Positions 24,962 to 40,488 are shown, counted from the stretch's first letter. The stretch: DNA of 64,000 nt from Sorangium sp025924095 (GCF_051521505.1 NZ_CP150356.1:5084001-5148000); one strand, 5' to 3'. A program made the numbers and translations. Notes: generated by a model not told the origin, from the letters alone.

Positions 24962-26044
24962 GTGAGCCGGTCTCCCGGGCGCCGTGGCCCCGTCCCCTCG
25001 CAGCTCTCGCTGTTCGCTCCAGCGCCGGAGCCCGCCGCCGCCGAGGCGCTCGAGCTCGACGCGATGGCGGCGGTCCACGACGACGCCGCCCGCCTCGCGG
25101 CGCGGCTGCCGGCAGGGCTGCACCTCGGCACGAGCTCGTGGAGCTTCCCGGGCTGGCAGGGCCTCGTCTACGCCCGGCGGCGGAGCACGGAGGAGCTCGC
25201 GCGCGACGGCCTCGCCGAGTATGCGCGGCACCCGCTGCTCACGACCGTCGGCATCGACAGGAGCTTCTACGCCCCCATCCCCGACAGCGACTTCCTTCGT
25301 TATCGAGCGCAGCTGCCGGACGGCTTCCGCTGCGTGTCCAAGGCGCTGCACGCCGTCGTGTCCCAGACGCTCCAGCGCGCGCAGACGCCGCCGGACGAGG
25401 GCGAAGGTCGCGGCGCGCACCGCGCGCGCGTCGAGCCGAACCCGGACTTCCTGTCGGTCCCGCTCTTCCTGTCGCGCGTCGCCGCGCCGCTGCTCTCGGT
25501 CTTCCGGGCGCACGCGGGGCCGGTGCTGCTCGAGCTGCCCCCGATCGCCCCGCCCGACCGGCTCCCGCCGCGCGCCTTCTTCGAGCGGCTCGACGCCTTC
25601 CTCGGCGCGCTGCCGCGCGAGCTCGCCTGCGCCGTCGAGCTCAGGGAGCGCGCCTATTTCACCGGCGAGTACCGGGAGATCCTCGGCGCGCACGGCGTCG
25701 CCCACGCCTACAGCTACTGGCGCAACATGCCGTCTCCCGGCGCCCAGGCGGACGTGGTGCCCGTCTCGAACGCGCCGTTCGCGCTCGTCCGGCTCTCGCT
25801 CAAGCCCGGCCGCCGCTACGAGGCAGAGCTGCGGCGGTTCCACCCGTTCAACCGGATCGTCGAGCCCGATCCCGCCATGCGCGCGGAGGTCGCGCGGATC
25901 CTGTGCGAGGCCGCGGCGCTGCGCATCGAGAGCTTCGTGCTCGTGAACAACAAGGCCGAGGGCTCTGCCCCCCTGACCGTGCGCGCCATCGCCGAGGAGG
26001 TCGCCGCGGCGTGGCAGGGGCCCACCGCGCGCGAGACGCGGTGA
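24962..26044 (+). CDS. DUF72 (YecE-like) protein, long form
   Basis: A 360-residue TIM-barrel protein of unknown reaction. Family blocks are LHLGTSSWSFPGWQGLVY, TTVGIDRSFYAPIPDSDFLRYRAQLP, CVSKALH, VLLELPP, CAVELRERAYFTGEY and SFVLVNNKAEGSAP. I used the GTG at 24962, preceded by GGAAG; an ATG at 25064 is a shorter alternative. The N-terminus contains QLSLF, a motif like the beta-clamp-binding QLxLF pentapeptide seen in DNA-repair proteins. This is a suggestive observation only. It diverges from the ABC permease. Confidence 0.83.
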   Translation: MSRSPGRRGPVPSQLSLFAPAPEPAAAEALELDAMAAVHDDAARLAARLPAGLHLGTSSWSFPGWQGLVYARRRSTEELARDGLAEYARHPLLTTVGIDRSFYAPIPDSDFLRYRAQLPDGFRCVSKALHAVVSQTLQRAQTPPDEGEGRGAHRARVEPNPDFLSVPLFLSRVAAPLLSVFRAHAGPVLLELPPIAPPDRLPPRAFFERLDAFLGALPRELACAVELRERAYFTGEYREILGAHGVAHAYSYWRNMPSPGAQADVVPVSNAPFALVRLSLKPGRRYEAELRRFHPFNRIVEPDPAMRAEVARILCEAAALRIESFVLVNNKAEGSAPLTVRAIAEEVAAAWQGPTARETR

Positions 26045-26219
26045 GGACAGGCTGGAAAGGGTCCCCGTGCGGGCGGCCTCGAGGCCGGCGCGGCGTGCTC
26101 CTCCGGATTCCGGCGCGCGAAAAGGCCTCTCCTCGTCGCGCCATCCGTGCAACACCTCGCGCGCGGCGGCCCCAGCGCCGGCCGCGGCAGCGGACGCGCA
26201 CAGCGCTTGGAGGTGCCCA

Positions 26220-27797
26220 GTGAAACGCAGTGAAGCTCCGGCCCGCGCCGACGTCGTCATCGTCGGCGCCGGCCACAACGGACTCGTCGCCGCCGTCCTC
26301 CTCGCCCGCCGCGGGCTCGACGTTGTCGTGCTCGAGGAGAAGGACGCCGTGGGCGGCGCGGTGAAGACCGAGCACCCCTTCAAGAAGGCGCCGTCCCTCG
26401 GCGTCTCGAGCGGCGCCTACCTGCTCGGGCTCGCTCCGCCCGAGCTGCTCCGCGAGGTCGGCGTCACCCTTCCCCTGAGAAGGCGCGATCCGCACTACTT
26501 CCTCCCGACGACCGACAGGCGCTACCTGCTCTTCGGCTCGGACGAGGCCGCGATGAAGCGGCAGTTCCTCGAGTTCTTCTCCCAGGAAGACTGGGACGCG
26601 AACAGCGCCCTCCAGGCCGAGCTCGCCGCGCTCCGGGACGACATCGCCCCGACGTGGCTCGAGGAGCCGCTCTCCATCGAGGAGACCGCGGAGCGCTACG
26701 TGCGGCCCGCCCTCCGGCCGACGTTCGTGGCGCTCTGCCGGGGCACGATCTCGGACTACCTCGCGCGGTTCCCCTGGAAGAGCGATCTCCTCCAGGCGAT
26801 GTACGCCGCGACCGACGCCTTCTCGGGGCTCGCGGGCGGCTTCGACACGCCCGGCACCGGGATGAACTTCCTCGTCCACAACATGTGCCGCCTCCCCGGC
26901 GCGGACGGGACCTGGATGATCGTCGAGGGCGGCATGGGCACCGTCACCCGCCTCTTCGCCGAGAAGGCGCGGGCCGAGGGCGCGAGGATCGTGACGGGCG
27001 CCCGCGTCGCGCAGATCGAGTCGTCCGGGGGCGCCGTCTCCGGCGTGCTCCTCGAGGACGGCACGCGGATCGCCGCCGGGGCGGTCGTCTCGAACGCCGA
27101 TCCGTTCCGCACCCGCGCGCTGGCCGGCAGCGCCGCGATCGGGGCGGCGCTGTCGACTCGGCTCGACGCGCTCGCGAGGGACGGCTCGACGCTCAAGGTC
27201 AACATGGCGCTGACCGGCCTGCCCAGGTTCACGTGCCTCCCGGAGGATCGCGGGCAGTTCGGTCCGACCATCCACCTCCTGCCGGACGAGGACGTCGTGA
27301 TGGACGTGCTGCGCCAGGCCCACCGCGACGCGATGAGCGGTCGTCTCCCCGAGTTCCCCGCGATCGAGTGGTACTTCCACACGCCGATCGACCCGAGCCT
27401 GCGCGACGCCGAGGGGCACCACAACGCCGCGCTCTTCGTGCAGTGGGTGCCCTACGCGCTCGCGGACGGCGAGACGTGGGGCGAGGCCGCGCCGCGCTAC
27501 GTGAAGCACCTCCTCTCGATCTGCGATCGCTTCGCGCCGGGGATGAGCGACCTCGTGCTGGACACGTTCACGCTGGCGCCGCCGGACATCGAGCGGCACT
27601 TCGGGATCACGCGGGGGCACATCCACCACATCGACAACGGCTTCGGCTTCGCCGATCGCGTTCCCTACCGGTTCGGGCTCGCCGGGCTCTACTCGTGCAG
27701 CGCCGGCACGCACCCGGCCGGGTCGGTGATCGGCGCGGCCGGGCACAACGCCGCCAGGGCCGCGCTCGCCGACCTCGGCAAGCAATTCGAGGAGTGA
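26220..27797 (+). CDS. FAD-dependent phytoene-desaturase-like oxidoreductase (PYROXD2-like)
   Basis: NAD(P)/FAD-dependent oxidoreductase of the carotenoid desaturase / PYROXD2 superfamily (525 aa). The FAD dinucleotide-binding motif VVIVGAGHNGLVAAVLLARRG is at residues 12-32, VVLEEKDAVGGA closes the Rossmann unit, and the C-terminal GLYSCSAGTHPAGSVIGAAG is the typical second FAD-contact loop. The GTG start at 26220 is supported by GGAGG six bases upstream. No carotenoid genes adjoin, so the substrate is unknown. Confidence 0.87.
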   Translation: MKRSEAPARADVVIVGAGHNGLVAAVLLARRGLDVVVLEEKDAVGGAVKTEHPFKKAPSLGVSSGAYLLGLAPPELLREVGVTLPLRRRDPHYFLPTTDRRYLLFGSDEAAMKRQFLEFFSQEDWDANSALQAELAALRDDIAPTWLEEPLSIEETAERYVRPALRPTFVALCRGTISDYLARFPWKSDLLQAMYAATDAFSGLAGGFDTPGTGMNFLVHNMCRLPGADGTWMIVEGGMGTVTRLFAEKARAEGARIVTGARVAQIESSGGAVSGVLLEDGTRIAAGAVVSNADPFRTRALAGSAAIGAALSTRLDALARDGSTLKVNMALTGLPRFTCLPEDRGQFGPTIHLLPDEDVVMDVLRQAHRDAMSGRLPEFPAIEWYFHTPIDPSLRDAEGHHNAALFVQWVPYALADGETWGEAAPRYVKHLLSICDRFAPGMSDLVLDTFTLAPPDIERHFGITRGHIHHIDNGFGFADRVPYRFGLAGLYSCSAGTHPAGSVIGAAGHNAARAALADLGKQFEE

Positions 27798-27853
27798 TTC
27801 GAGCGGCGCGCCGTGCGAGCGCTCCCGGTCGTGGGCCGCCCCCGGCCGAGCGA

Positions 27854-28762
27854 TCACCCGGCCGCGCGCACGACCCGTCCCTGCGTCGTCACCACCGCGC
27901 GCTCGCACGGCGCGCCGACGTCCACCCCGACGGCGACCCGCGCCCCCGGCCACACCACGCACCCGCGCAGCGCCCCGGCCCCCTCGACCCGCGCTCCGGC
28001 GCCGACGACGCTGCCCGTCACGTCCACGCCCTCGGCCACGGACGCCCCCGGGCCGACGTAGCTCGGCAGGCCGCGCTGCGAGAGCCAGCGCGCGCTGGCC
28101 GCGAGGTACGCGGCGATCGTGCCGATGTCATGCCACACGGCGGGCGCCGCGAACGTCGCGAGCGCGCGCCCCTCGCGCAGCCACGGCAGGTACACGTCCC
28201 CGACCATGCAGCCGCGCGGCGGCAGCCGCCGCCGGAGCGCCTCGCCGACGACCTGCACGCCCACGAAGTCGCCCCCCGCGACCTCCTCGCCGAAGCGCTC
28301 CCCGCGCAGCCGGACCACCTCGCCCCGGCCGCCGACGCCCACTGTCCCCTTCCCGACCGGCCGCGGCGCCACCGCGAGCGTCGCGGCCGCGCCGCGCCCG
28401 GCGTGCGCCGCGTGGAGCGCCGCCACGTCGAGGTCGATCAGGATGTCGCCGTTCCAGAGGACCACGTCCCCGTCGCCGAGCGCGCCCGCCGCGTTCGCGA
28501 GTCCCCCCGCGGTGCCGAACGGCTCCGGCTCGTGCAGGACCTCGACCGGCACCGGGAACGCCGCGAGCAGCTCCCGCGTGAAGCGCTCGGCGAGGTGGGA
28601 CTTGTTCAGCGCGGCGCGAAGGACACCGCCCGCGGCGAGCTGATCGGCGATGTGCGCGATGAGCGGGCGATCGCCGAGCCACAGGAGCGGCTTCGGCAGC
28701 TCGTCGGTGAGCGGGCGGAGCCGCGTCCCGAGCCCCGCTGCCAGGATCATGGCAGAGACCAT
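27854..28762 (-). CDS. Sugar-1-phosphate nucleotidyltransferase
   Basis: NTP-transferase of the GlmU/RfbA/mannose-1-phosphate guanylyltransferase type (302 aa). It starts MILAAGLGTRLRPLTDELPKPL, the nucleotide-binding signature with its catalytic Lys. WNGDILIDLD supplies the metal-binding Asp. HDIGTIAAYLAAS and a C-terminal left-handed beta-helix-like repeat (SVAEGVDVTGSVVGAGARVEGAG) complete it. Starts at 28762 or 28750 are both possible. It lies downstream of the kinase-GGDEF gene on the same strand. It likely feeds cell-surface polysaccharide synthesis. Confidence 0.87.
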   Translation of the reverse strand: MVSAMILAAGLGTRLRPLTDELPKPLLWLGDRPLIAHIADQLAAGGVLRAALNKSHLAERFTRELLAAFPVPVEVLHEPEPFGTAGGLANAAGALGDGDVVLWNGDILIDLDVAALHAAHAGRGAAATLAVAPRPVGKGTVGVGGRGEVVRLRGERFGEEVAGGDFVGVQVVGEALRRRLPPRGCMVGDVYLPWLREGRALATFAAPAVWHDIGTIAAYLAASARWLSQRGLPSYVGPGASVAEGVDVTGSVVGAGARVEGAGALRGCVVWPGARVAVGVDVGAPCERAVVTTQGRVVRAAG

Positions 28763-28845
28763 GCGCCGAGGATCGCCCCTCCGCGAGGAACGTCCAAGAA
28801 GCTCGAGCGCGTGGCCGCAGGCCGAGGCCGGAAGCCGCCGGGCGC

Positions 28846-30369
28846 TCACTCGCCCCGCTCGAGCAGCTCCCGCGCCGCGCGCTCGAGCAGGTCGTGCCCT
28901 GTCGTGTCGTCCTCCTCGAGGTGGGCGACGCCGATGCGGAGGGTCATCGGGAAGGGCATCGACGGGATGCGCCGGAAGCGGTGCTGGCGCACCTTCTCGC
29001 CGAGCACCTTCGCGAACGCGGACGCCCGCGTCCGTCCGATCCCGGGGCGGACGATGGCGAGGATGTCGCGGCGGTAGCGCCCGAGCAGCCCGTCCTCCGG
29101 CACGTAGATCCGGACGACGCGCGCGAGGTCGCCCAGGATGCGATCGACCGCCGCCCGCCCGTGCTTCTCCTCGATCTCCTGGAGGCCGTTCACGCCGAGC
29201 AGCAGCAAGGAGAGCCTCCTCGTCCGCTGCTCCCTGGCGCGCTGGATCTCCTTCTTCAGGAAGGCCCGGAGCCGCTCCTCGTGGACGACCGCGGCGAGGT
29301 CCTCGTCGCGGTGCCGCGTGTCTCCCGCGGGCTTCGACCCGGCATCCTGCGACTTCGGTCCGGGGTCCGGCGGGGCGGCGGCGCGCCGGTCGTCGGGCTC
29401 GCGGCTGCGGCGCGACGACGGCGGGGGGTTCGAGGGCGGAACGGGCGCGGGGGGCGGGCTCGACGGCGCGGGCGCGCCGAGGGCCTCCGCCATCAGCGTG
29501 ACGGCCGCTGTCGCGCGGTCGAACCGGTCCTTCGGATCGATCGCCGTCGCCTGCTGGAACCAGGCGTCGAAGGCCGGCGGCAGCCGGACGTTGCGGCGCC
29601 GCGCGGCGGCGCGGACGCTCGCCGGCTCGGGCAGCCCCGCCGCCATCCGCTGCAGGAGCGCGAAGATCGAGGGCAGGACGTTGGCCTCGGTCAGCCAGTA
29701 CGGGCTGCCCACGAGCAGCGTGAAGGCGACGTGCGCGAGCGCGTGGATGTCGGCCTTCGGCCCGACGGCGCCGTCGCCGCGGATCTGCTCGGTCGCCATG
29801 TAGAGCGGCGTCCCGACCATCGCCGTGCGGTCCGCCATGCTGCTCTGCGCCGCGACCTTCGCCAGGCCGAAATCGAGGACCTTGACGCACGGCGAACCGT
29901 CGTCCCGCCGCGTCAAGAAGAGGTTCGCCGGCTTGAGGTCGCGATGGACGATCGCCGCCGCGTGCATCTTGTCGAGCGCGCGCGCGACCTGGCCCAGGTA
30001 GAGCACCACCTCGACCGGCGGCAGCGGGCCGCGGCGCGCCGACAGGCTCGCGAGCTCCTCGCCCTGGAGCAGGTCCATGACGAGGAACGGCATCCCGGAC
30101 TCGGCGTCGATGCCGGCGTCGGAGACAGGGACGATGTGATCGCTCTCGATCCCGCCGGTGATCCTGGCCTCCTGCGCGAACCGGGCGCGCATGGCGGGGT
30201 CCTGGATGGATCCCGGGAGCATCACCTTGAGCGCGCGGCGGCGGTCCGTGACCTCGTCCACGACCTCGTACACCGCCCCCATCCCGCCCGCCTTGAGCGA
30301 CCGGATGACGCGGTATCGCCCATGGAAAAGCGTATCGGGTCTGAGCTGTGCGAGGCTCGGCGGCTCCAT
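28846..30369 (-). CDS. Ser/Thr protein kinase fused to degenerate GGDEF domain
   Basis: The N-terminal half (about 15-300) is a Hanks-type kinase: glycine loop KAGGMGAVY, Lys48 (RALKVM), HRDLKPAN with Asp144, DFGLAK with Asp167, and MATEQ in place of APE. After a Pro/Ser-rich linker (about 300-355) comes a helix and a fold that matches GGDEF domains (about 385-505). It has LLLLGVNGLQEIEEKHG, ILGDLARVVR, LGRYRRDILAIV and TLRIGVAHLEEDD. The GGDEF tetrad is replaced by RRDIL (433-437), so cyclase activity is unlikely. It may bind a nucleotide or phosphorylate in a c-di-GMP-linked pathway. Confidence 0.85.
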   Translation of the reverse strand: MEPPSLAQLRPDTLFHGRYRVIRSLKAGGMGAVYEVVDEVTDRRRALKVMLPGSIQDPAMRARFAQEARITGGIESDHIVPVSDAGIDAESGMPFLVMDLLQGEELASLSARRGPLPPVEVVLYLGQVARALDKMHAAAIVHRDLKPANLFLTRRDDGSPCVKVLDFGLAKVAAQSSMADRTAMVGTPLYMATEQIRGDGAVGPKADIHALAHVAFTLLVGSPYWLTEANVLPSIFALLQRMAAGLPEPASVRAAARRRNVRLPPAFDAWFQQATAIDPKDRFDRATAAVTLMAEALGAPAPSSPPPAPVPPSNPPPSSRRSREPDDRRAAAPPDPGPKSQDAGSKPAGDTRHRDEDLAAVVHEERLRAFLKKEIQRAREQRTRRLSLLLLGVNGLQEIEEKHGRAAVDRILGDLARVVRIYVPEDGLLGRYRRDILAIVRPGIGRTRASAFAKVLGEKVRQHRFRRIPSMPFPMTLRIGVAHLEEDDTTGHDLLERAARELLERGE

Positions 30370-30662
30370 CGGGGGATCGAGGCGCTGGGAGCATAGATCG
30401 GACAGAGCCTGGGCCGGTCACCGTTCGCGACGAGCGCGGCGCCGGGGCGCGGCGCGACCTCCGAGAGCGCTGCGTCGGCGCGACACGCCCGGCGCTGCGG
30501 CTGCGCCGGCTCGGTTGCACCCTGCCGGTTGCATCCTGGACGCGCGCCGGCCTGCGGACGGCTGCTCCGCTGCGGGCGCGCCGGCCGCCCTGCGTGCGCG
30601 CTGCGAGGTGGTGGGCGGCTGAAAATTCGACGCCACCGGCGGCCACGTGGTAGCTCCGCCGG

Positions 30663-31388
30663 GTGGGTTCCTCTGCGCTCGCCGTCCTCTCCGCCGCGAG
30701 GCGGAGCTCCGCAACCTGGGCCGCGGCCGGGTTGCTCGGCCTCGGGGCCGTGACCCTCGCAACGCAGAGCTGCGGCAACGACGCCGTGGGCATCGACGCC
30801 TGCCGGCAGATCGAGGCGGCCCGGTGCGAGGCCGCCGCCGCGTGCCCGGGGTGGGTCGGCTCGGCCGACGCCGACGAGCGGGTGAAGACCTGCGTCGAGT
30901 TCTACTGGGATCAGTGCCTCCACGGCATCGAGAACGACGGCACCGGCGGCGACAACCGCGCCGCGGCGGAGCCGACGGACGGCCAGGTGAAGGCCTGTGT
31001 CGACGCCGTCGGCGCCGCGCGCAAGTGCGCCGGCGACAAGGTCGCTTCCATGGCGGAGTGCTCCGCTGCGCCGCTCGCGGAGGGCGTCGATCGCGCGATC
31101 AGCCCCTGCGAGGTGATCACCGAGAAGGCGCATGAGCTCGCGGCCTGCGCGTTCGTGGTCGCCCCGACCGGCGGGAGCGGCGGCGCTGGTGAGGGCGGCG
31201 GAAGCGCCAGCGGTGCCGGCGGCGCTGGTGAGGGCGGCGGAAGCGCCAGCGGTGCCGGCGGCGCCGGTGGTACCGGCGGCGCTGGTGGTGCCGGCGGCGC
31301 TGGTGGTGCCGGCGGCGCTGGTGGTACCGGCGGCGCTGGTGGTACCGGCGGCGCTGGTGCGGGCGGCGGCGGCGGCGCTGACGGCTGA
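30663..31388 (+). CDS. Secreted cysteine-containing protein with Gly/Ala repeat tail
   Basis: A 241-residue exported protein from a GTG start, with a hydrophobic signal segment (AAAGLLGLGAVTLA). The following TQSC is a poor lipobox, so secretion or anchoring is uncertain. A domain with about ten cysteines (CRQIEAARCEAAAAC, CVEFYWDQC, ACVDAVGAARKC) follows, to about residue 165. The C-terminus is pure low-complexity GGAGGTGGAGG, beginning with two copies of GGAGEGGGSASGA. This architecture is common among myxobacterial surface proteins; no function is known. Confidence 0.72.
   Translation: MGSSALAVLSAARRSSATWAAAGLLGLGAVTLATQSCGNDAVGIDACRQIEAARCEAAAACPGWVGSADADERVKTCVEFYWDQCLHGIENDGTGGDNRAAAEPTDGQVKACVDAVGAARKCAGDKVASMAECSAAPLAEGVDRAISPCEVITEKAHELAACAFVVAPTGGSGGAGEGGGSASGAGGAGEGGGSASGAGGAGGTGGAGGAGGAGGAGGAGGTGGAGGTGGAGAGGGGGADG
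31165..31380. repeat. GGCGCTGGTGGTGCC-type coding repeat
   Basis: In-frame tandem repeats of 9-15 bp encode the Gly/Ala tail of the preceding gene. They open with two longer copies (about 39 bp each) encoding GEGGGSASGAGGA. Likely prone to length variation. Confidence 0.8.
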
Positions 31389-31748
31389 TCCCCGGATCTG
31401 AGCGCCTGCATCGCTCGTCGCGCTCGAGGATCTCCTCGAGTCGCCCGTTTCAAGGCTTGAAACGGCCCACTCGCCTCCCGAGTCGCCCATTTCAACGCTT
31501 GAAACGCCCTCCTGGCGACCCGAGCCGGCGCTCTCAACGCTCGAGATGGCCTCCTCGGTCTCCGAGTGGGCCATCTCGAGCCTTGAAACGGCCCACTCGC
31601 CTCCCGAGTCGCCCGTTTCAACGCTTGCTTCAAGCCTTGCAACGGCCGGGGCCCCACGTCCACGCAGGGTCGCTGCGCCGCCTCGCCGCCCGAGCGGGCC
31701 GCGTTTCATGTGGCGCCATTCCCCGGCTTGGACTAGTGCCCCCTGCCG
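31389..31748. other. 360-bp intergenic region occupied by 42-bp repeats
   Basis: This lies between two rightward secreted-protein genes. Most of it (31438-31647) is the internally palindromic 42-bp tandem repeat. The open reading frames crossing it on both strands are a by-product of the unit being 14 codons long. Confidence 0.6.
31438..31647. repeat. Tandem 42-bp repeat with internal inverted repeat
   Basis: Five consecutive units: 31438-31479, 31480-31521, 31522-31563, 31564-31605 and a diverged one at 31606-31647. Each starts GAG and contains a dyad such as CGTTTCAAGGCTTGAAACG around position 18. They differ at scattered positions, with changes often compensated in the opposite arm (CATCTCGAG / CTCGAGATG types). 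A weaker partial unit may precede at 31400. Confidence 0.85.
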
Positions 31749-32972
31749 ATGGGCCGAGCTCGTGCTGGTGTTGGAACCTCGTTCGGTGCGGATCGCGGCG
31801 GCGGGCTCCCCCCGCGGCCACGGTACGGCCGGCACGCCCTGGCGCTCGCCGTGCTCGCGATCGCGGCCTGCACCAGCGGGAGCAGCGACGACGACGACGA
31901 CGACGGGCGGATCCAGACGTCGCTCACCATCGACCCGCTCGCCTTCCTGGGCGACGTGCGGTGCTCGAGCGAGCCGGGGGCGATCCGCAGCTACGTCGCC
32001 ACGCTCACGGACGAGAGCGCGGAGGGCGGGCCGTTCACCCTCGCCTCGTCGCCGCCGATCCCCTGCTCGTCGCGCGTGTCGTTCACCTACGTCGTCGAAG
32101 GGCACGAGTACACGGCGAGGATCGACGGCTACGCGCAGCGCGCCGAGGAGCTCGCGCCCGTCGGCGACGAGACCTCCGGGAGCCCCCACATGCTCGTCGA
32201 CGGAGCCCCGGTCGCGCCGCGCTGGACGTGGGCCTGCCCCGGCCCCGACGCCACGGACGACGCCGGCAAGCTCGTGGCGAAGACGGGCGTCAACGTCGTC
32301 GTCCAGGGGTGCGCCTCGGTCGCCGGCCCCGACGACGCGCCGAGCGCGGCCATCGTGCTCGACCCGGCGAGCGCGCTCGGCGCGCTGCGCTGCGGGGCCG
32401 ACGACCGCGAGGTCGCGTCGTTCGATGTCCTCCCCGAGGGCAGCGCGCTCGCGCCGGTGCTCGGGGTCGGCTGTCCGCCGGCCGAGCCGGTCGTCTACGA
32501 CCTCGGCGCCGCCCCGGGCCGAGCCCACTTCTTCCGCCTGGAGGCGAAGAACGCCGCGGGTGACCTCCTGTTCGGTTCGAGCTGCTTCGCGACGGCGAGC
32601 GCGGGCATCACGGTGACGGCGACCTGCGCCCCGCTGTCCGACACAGGAGCGCTCGAGCTCGACCTCGACGCGCTCCTCGCGGCCGAGCAGCTCGCCTGCG
32701 GCGCGGGCGCGTCCACCTACACGGCGACCTACACGGCGACCGAGCCGCTGCCCGACGGCGAGCAGTCCGGGACGGCGCCCTACGTCGGCCCCGTGCCCTG
32801 CGGCCAGCGCGCGCTCCTGTCGGCCCTCTCCCCGGGCACGTACGAGACGTCCGTCGAGGTGCTCGACGCGACGGGAACGTCGGTGCTCTCCGCCAGCTGC
32901 GCCGGTGAGGTCCGCCCCGGCGCGACCACCCGCGCCACGTGCGCGCCCAGCGCGTCCCGCGCGCCCCGCTGA
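31749..32972 (+). CDS. Putative lipoprotein with repeated beta-rich modules
   Basis: A 407-residue lipoprotein with signal segment LALAVLAIAAC and lipidated Cys41, then an acidic DDDDDD stretch. The rest is made of about three similar modules, each with a paired-cysteine pattern (DVRCSSEPG...PIPCSSR; ALRCGADD...GCPPAEP; QLACGAGAS...PVPCGQR). Each begins with a DPLA/DPAS/DLDA strand and ends in ...ATC. This suggests internal triplication of a disulfide-bonded beta domain. I know no named family. Probably surface exposed. Confidence 0.72.
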   Translation: MGRARAGVGTSFGADRGGGLPPRPRYGRHALALAVLAIAACTSGSSDDDDDDGRIQTSLTIDPLAFLGDVRCSSEPGAIRSYVATLTDESAEGGPFTLASSPPIPCSSRVSFTYVVEGHEYTARIDGYAQRAEELAPVGDETSGSPHMLVDGAPVAPRWTWACPGPDATDDAGKLVAKTGVNVVVQGCASVAGPDDAPSAAIVLDPASALGALRCGADDREVASFDVLPEGSALAPVLGVGCPPAEPVVYDLGAAPGRAHFFRLEAKNAAGDLLFGSSCFATASAGITVTATCAPLSDTGALELDLDALLAAEQLACGAGASTYTATYTATEPLPDGEQSGTAPYVGPVPCGQRALLSALSPGTYETSVEVLDATGTSVLSASCAGEVRPGATTRATCAPSASRAPR

Positions 32973-33266
32973 CCCCTTCCGCCGCGCCTCCCGGCGCTGC
33001 CCGGTGAGCCTGACGCCGCGACGTCTTCAGGCCGGCAAACCCTTTGCGCCGGCCTGCCCCTTGGAGTACCTGAACGCATCCGTCGCATCCCCTGAACAGC
33101 GCGGGTCAAGGGCGCTCGGCGGAGGCCAGACTCGACCTCATCGATCGTCGATCGAGGCCGCGAGATGCCTCCACCGATCCGCTCGACGCTCGAGCCGCGC
33201 TGGGATGGGCCTCTACGACGGGGCCGTGCGCGCCGCGCTCGCCCCCGTGCCTCGGGTGCAGATCCC

Positions 33267-35897
<2,631 letters not shown>

Positions 35898-35925
35898 CGG
35901 CTGACCGAGCAGGGGGCCGAGGCGA

Positions 35926-35957
35926 GCGCGGGGATCCCGGGCAGCCCGGCCCCGCGC
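35926..35957. terminator. Strong hairpin after gyrA
   Basis: Arms GCGCGGGG/CCCCGCGC enclose CCGGGC-A-GCCCGG with a 3-nt bulge, giving 14 bp in total. It is between convergent gyrA and the kinase-nSTAND gene, 28 bp after the gyrA stop. No T-tract. Confidence 0.55.
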
Positions 35958-36017
35958 GCGCGACCCCCCTCGGGGCCTGCGGTGGTTCCCGGGTTCGATG
36001 GCCCCGAGGAACGCCCG

Positions 36018-39038
<3,021 letters not shown>

Positions 39039-39100
39039 TTCCCCCGAGGATACTCCAGGGACTCAGCCCTTCACAATGTCAGAGGGTGGGGTCATTTGAA

Positions 39101-39152
39101 CATGAAGGCGGGAAGGCGGGAAGAAAAGATCAAGGATCTTCCCGCCTTCATG
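39101..39152. repeat. 15-bp inverted repeat / alternative hairpin
   Basis: Perfect arms CATGAAGGCGGGAAG (39101-39115) and its complement (39138-39152). A competing nested hairpin is GGCGGG...AAGATC-AAG-GATCTT-CCCGCC (39115-39146). It lies between the kinase-nSTAND start and the 3' end of the saccharopine-dehydrogenase-like gene, so it could terminate the latter or control the former. Confidence 0.6.
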
Positions 39153-39250
39153 GGACATCTCTCTGGACAGAACCCCCACCACCCCGAGATGGGCAGTGCG
39201 GCCTTGTACGTTGGGAGTGGCTCCCATCTCCAACGGATCCCCGCCGCAGC

Positions 39251-40450
<1,200 letters not shown>

Positions 40451-40488
40451 GGGGGGGAGCCTTGATACCACGACCGCGGGCGGGAACG

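Noticed and set aside
28138..28682. Open frames overlapping the nucleotidyltransferase on both strands
   Set aside because: No similarity to known proteins, low-complexity composition, and full overlap with a gene that has clear catalytic motifs.
31438..31647. CRISPR array
   Set aside because: The units abut directly and diverge gradually. There are no unique spacers between constant repeats and no cas genes nearby.
30222..32528. A long reverse-strand open frame encoding repeats like SSLETGDS and SSVEMGDS
   Set aside because: It arises because the 42-bp repeat is a multiple of three. The rest of the frame overlaps two well-supported forward genes and shows no domain or sensible start.
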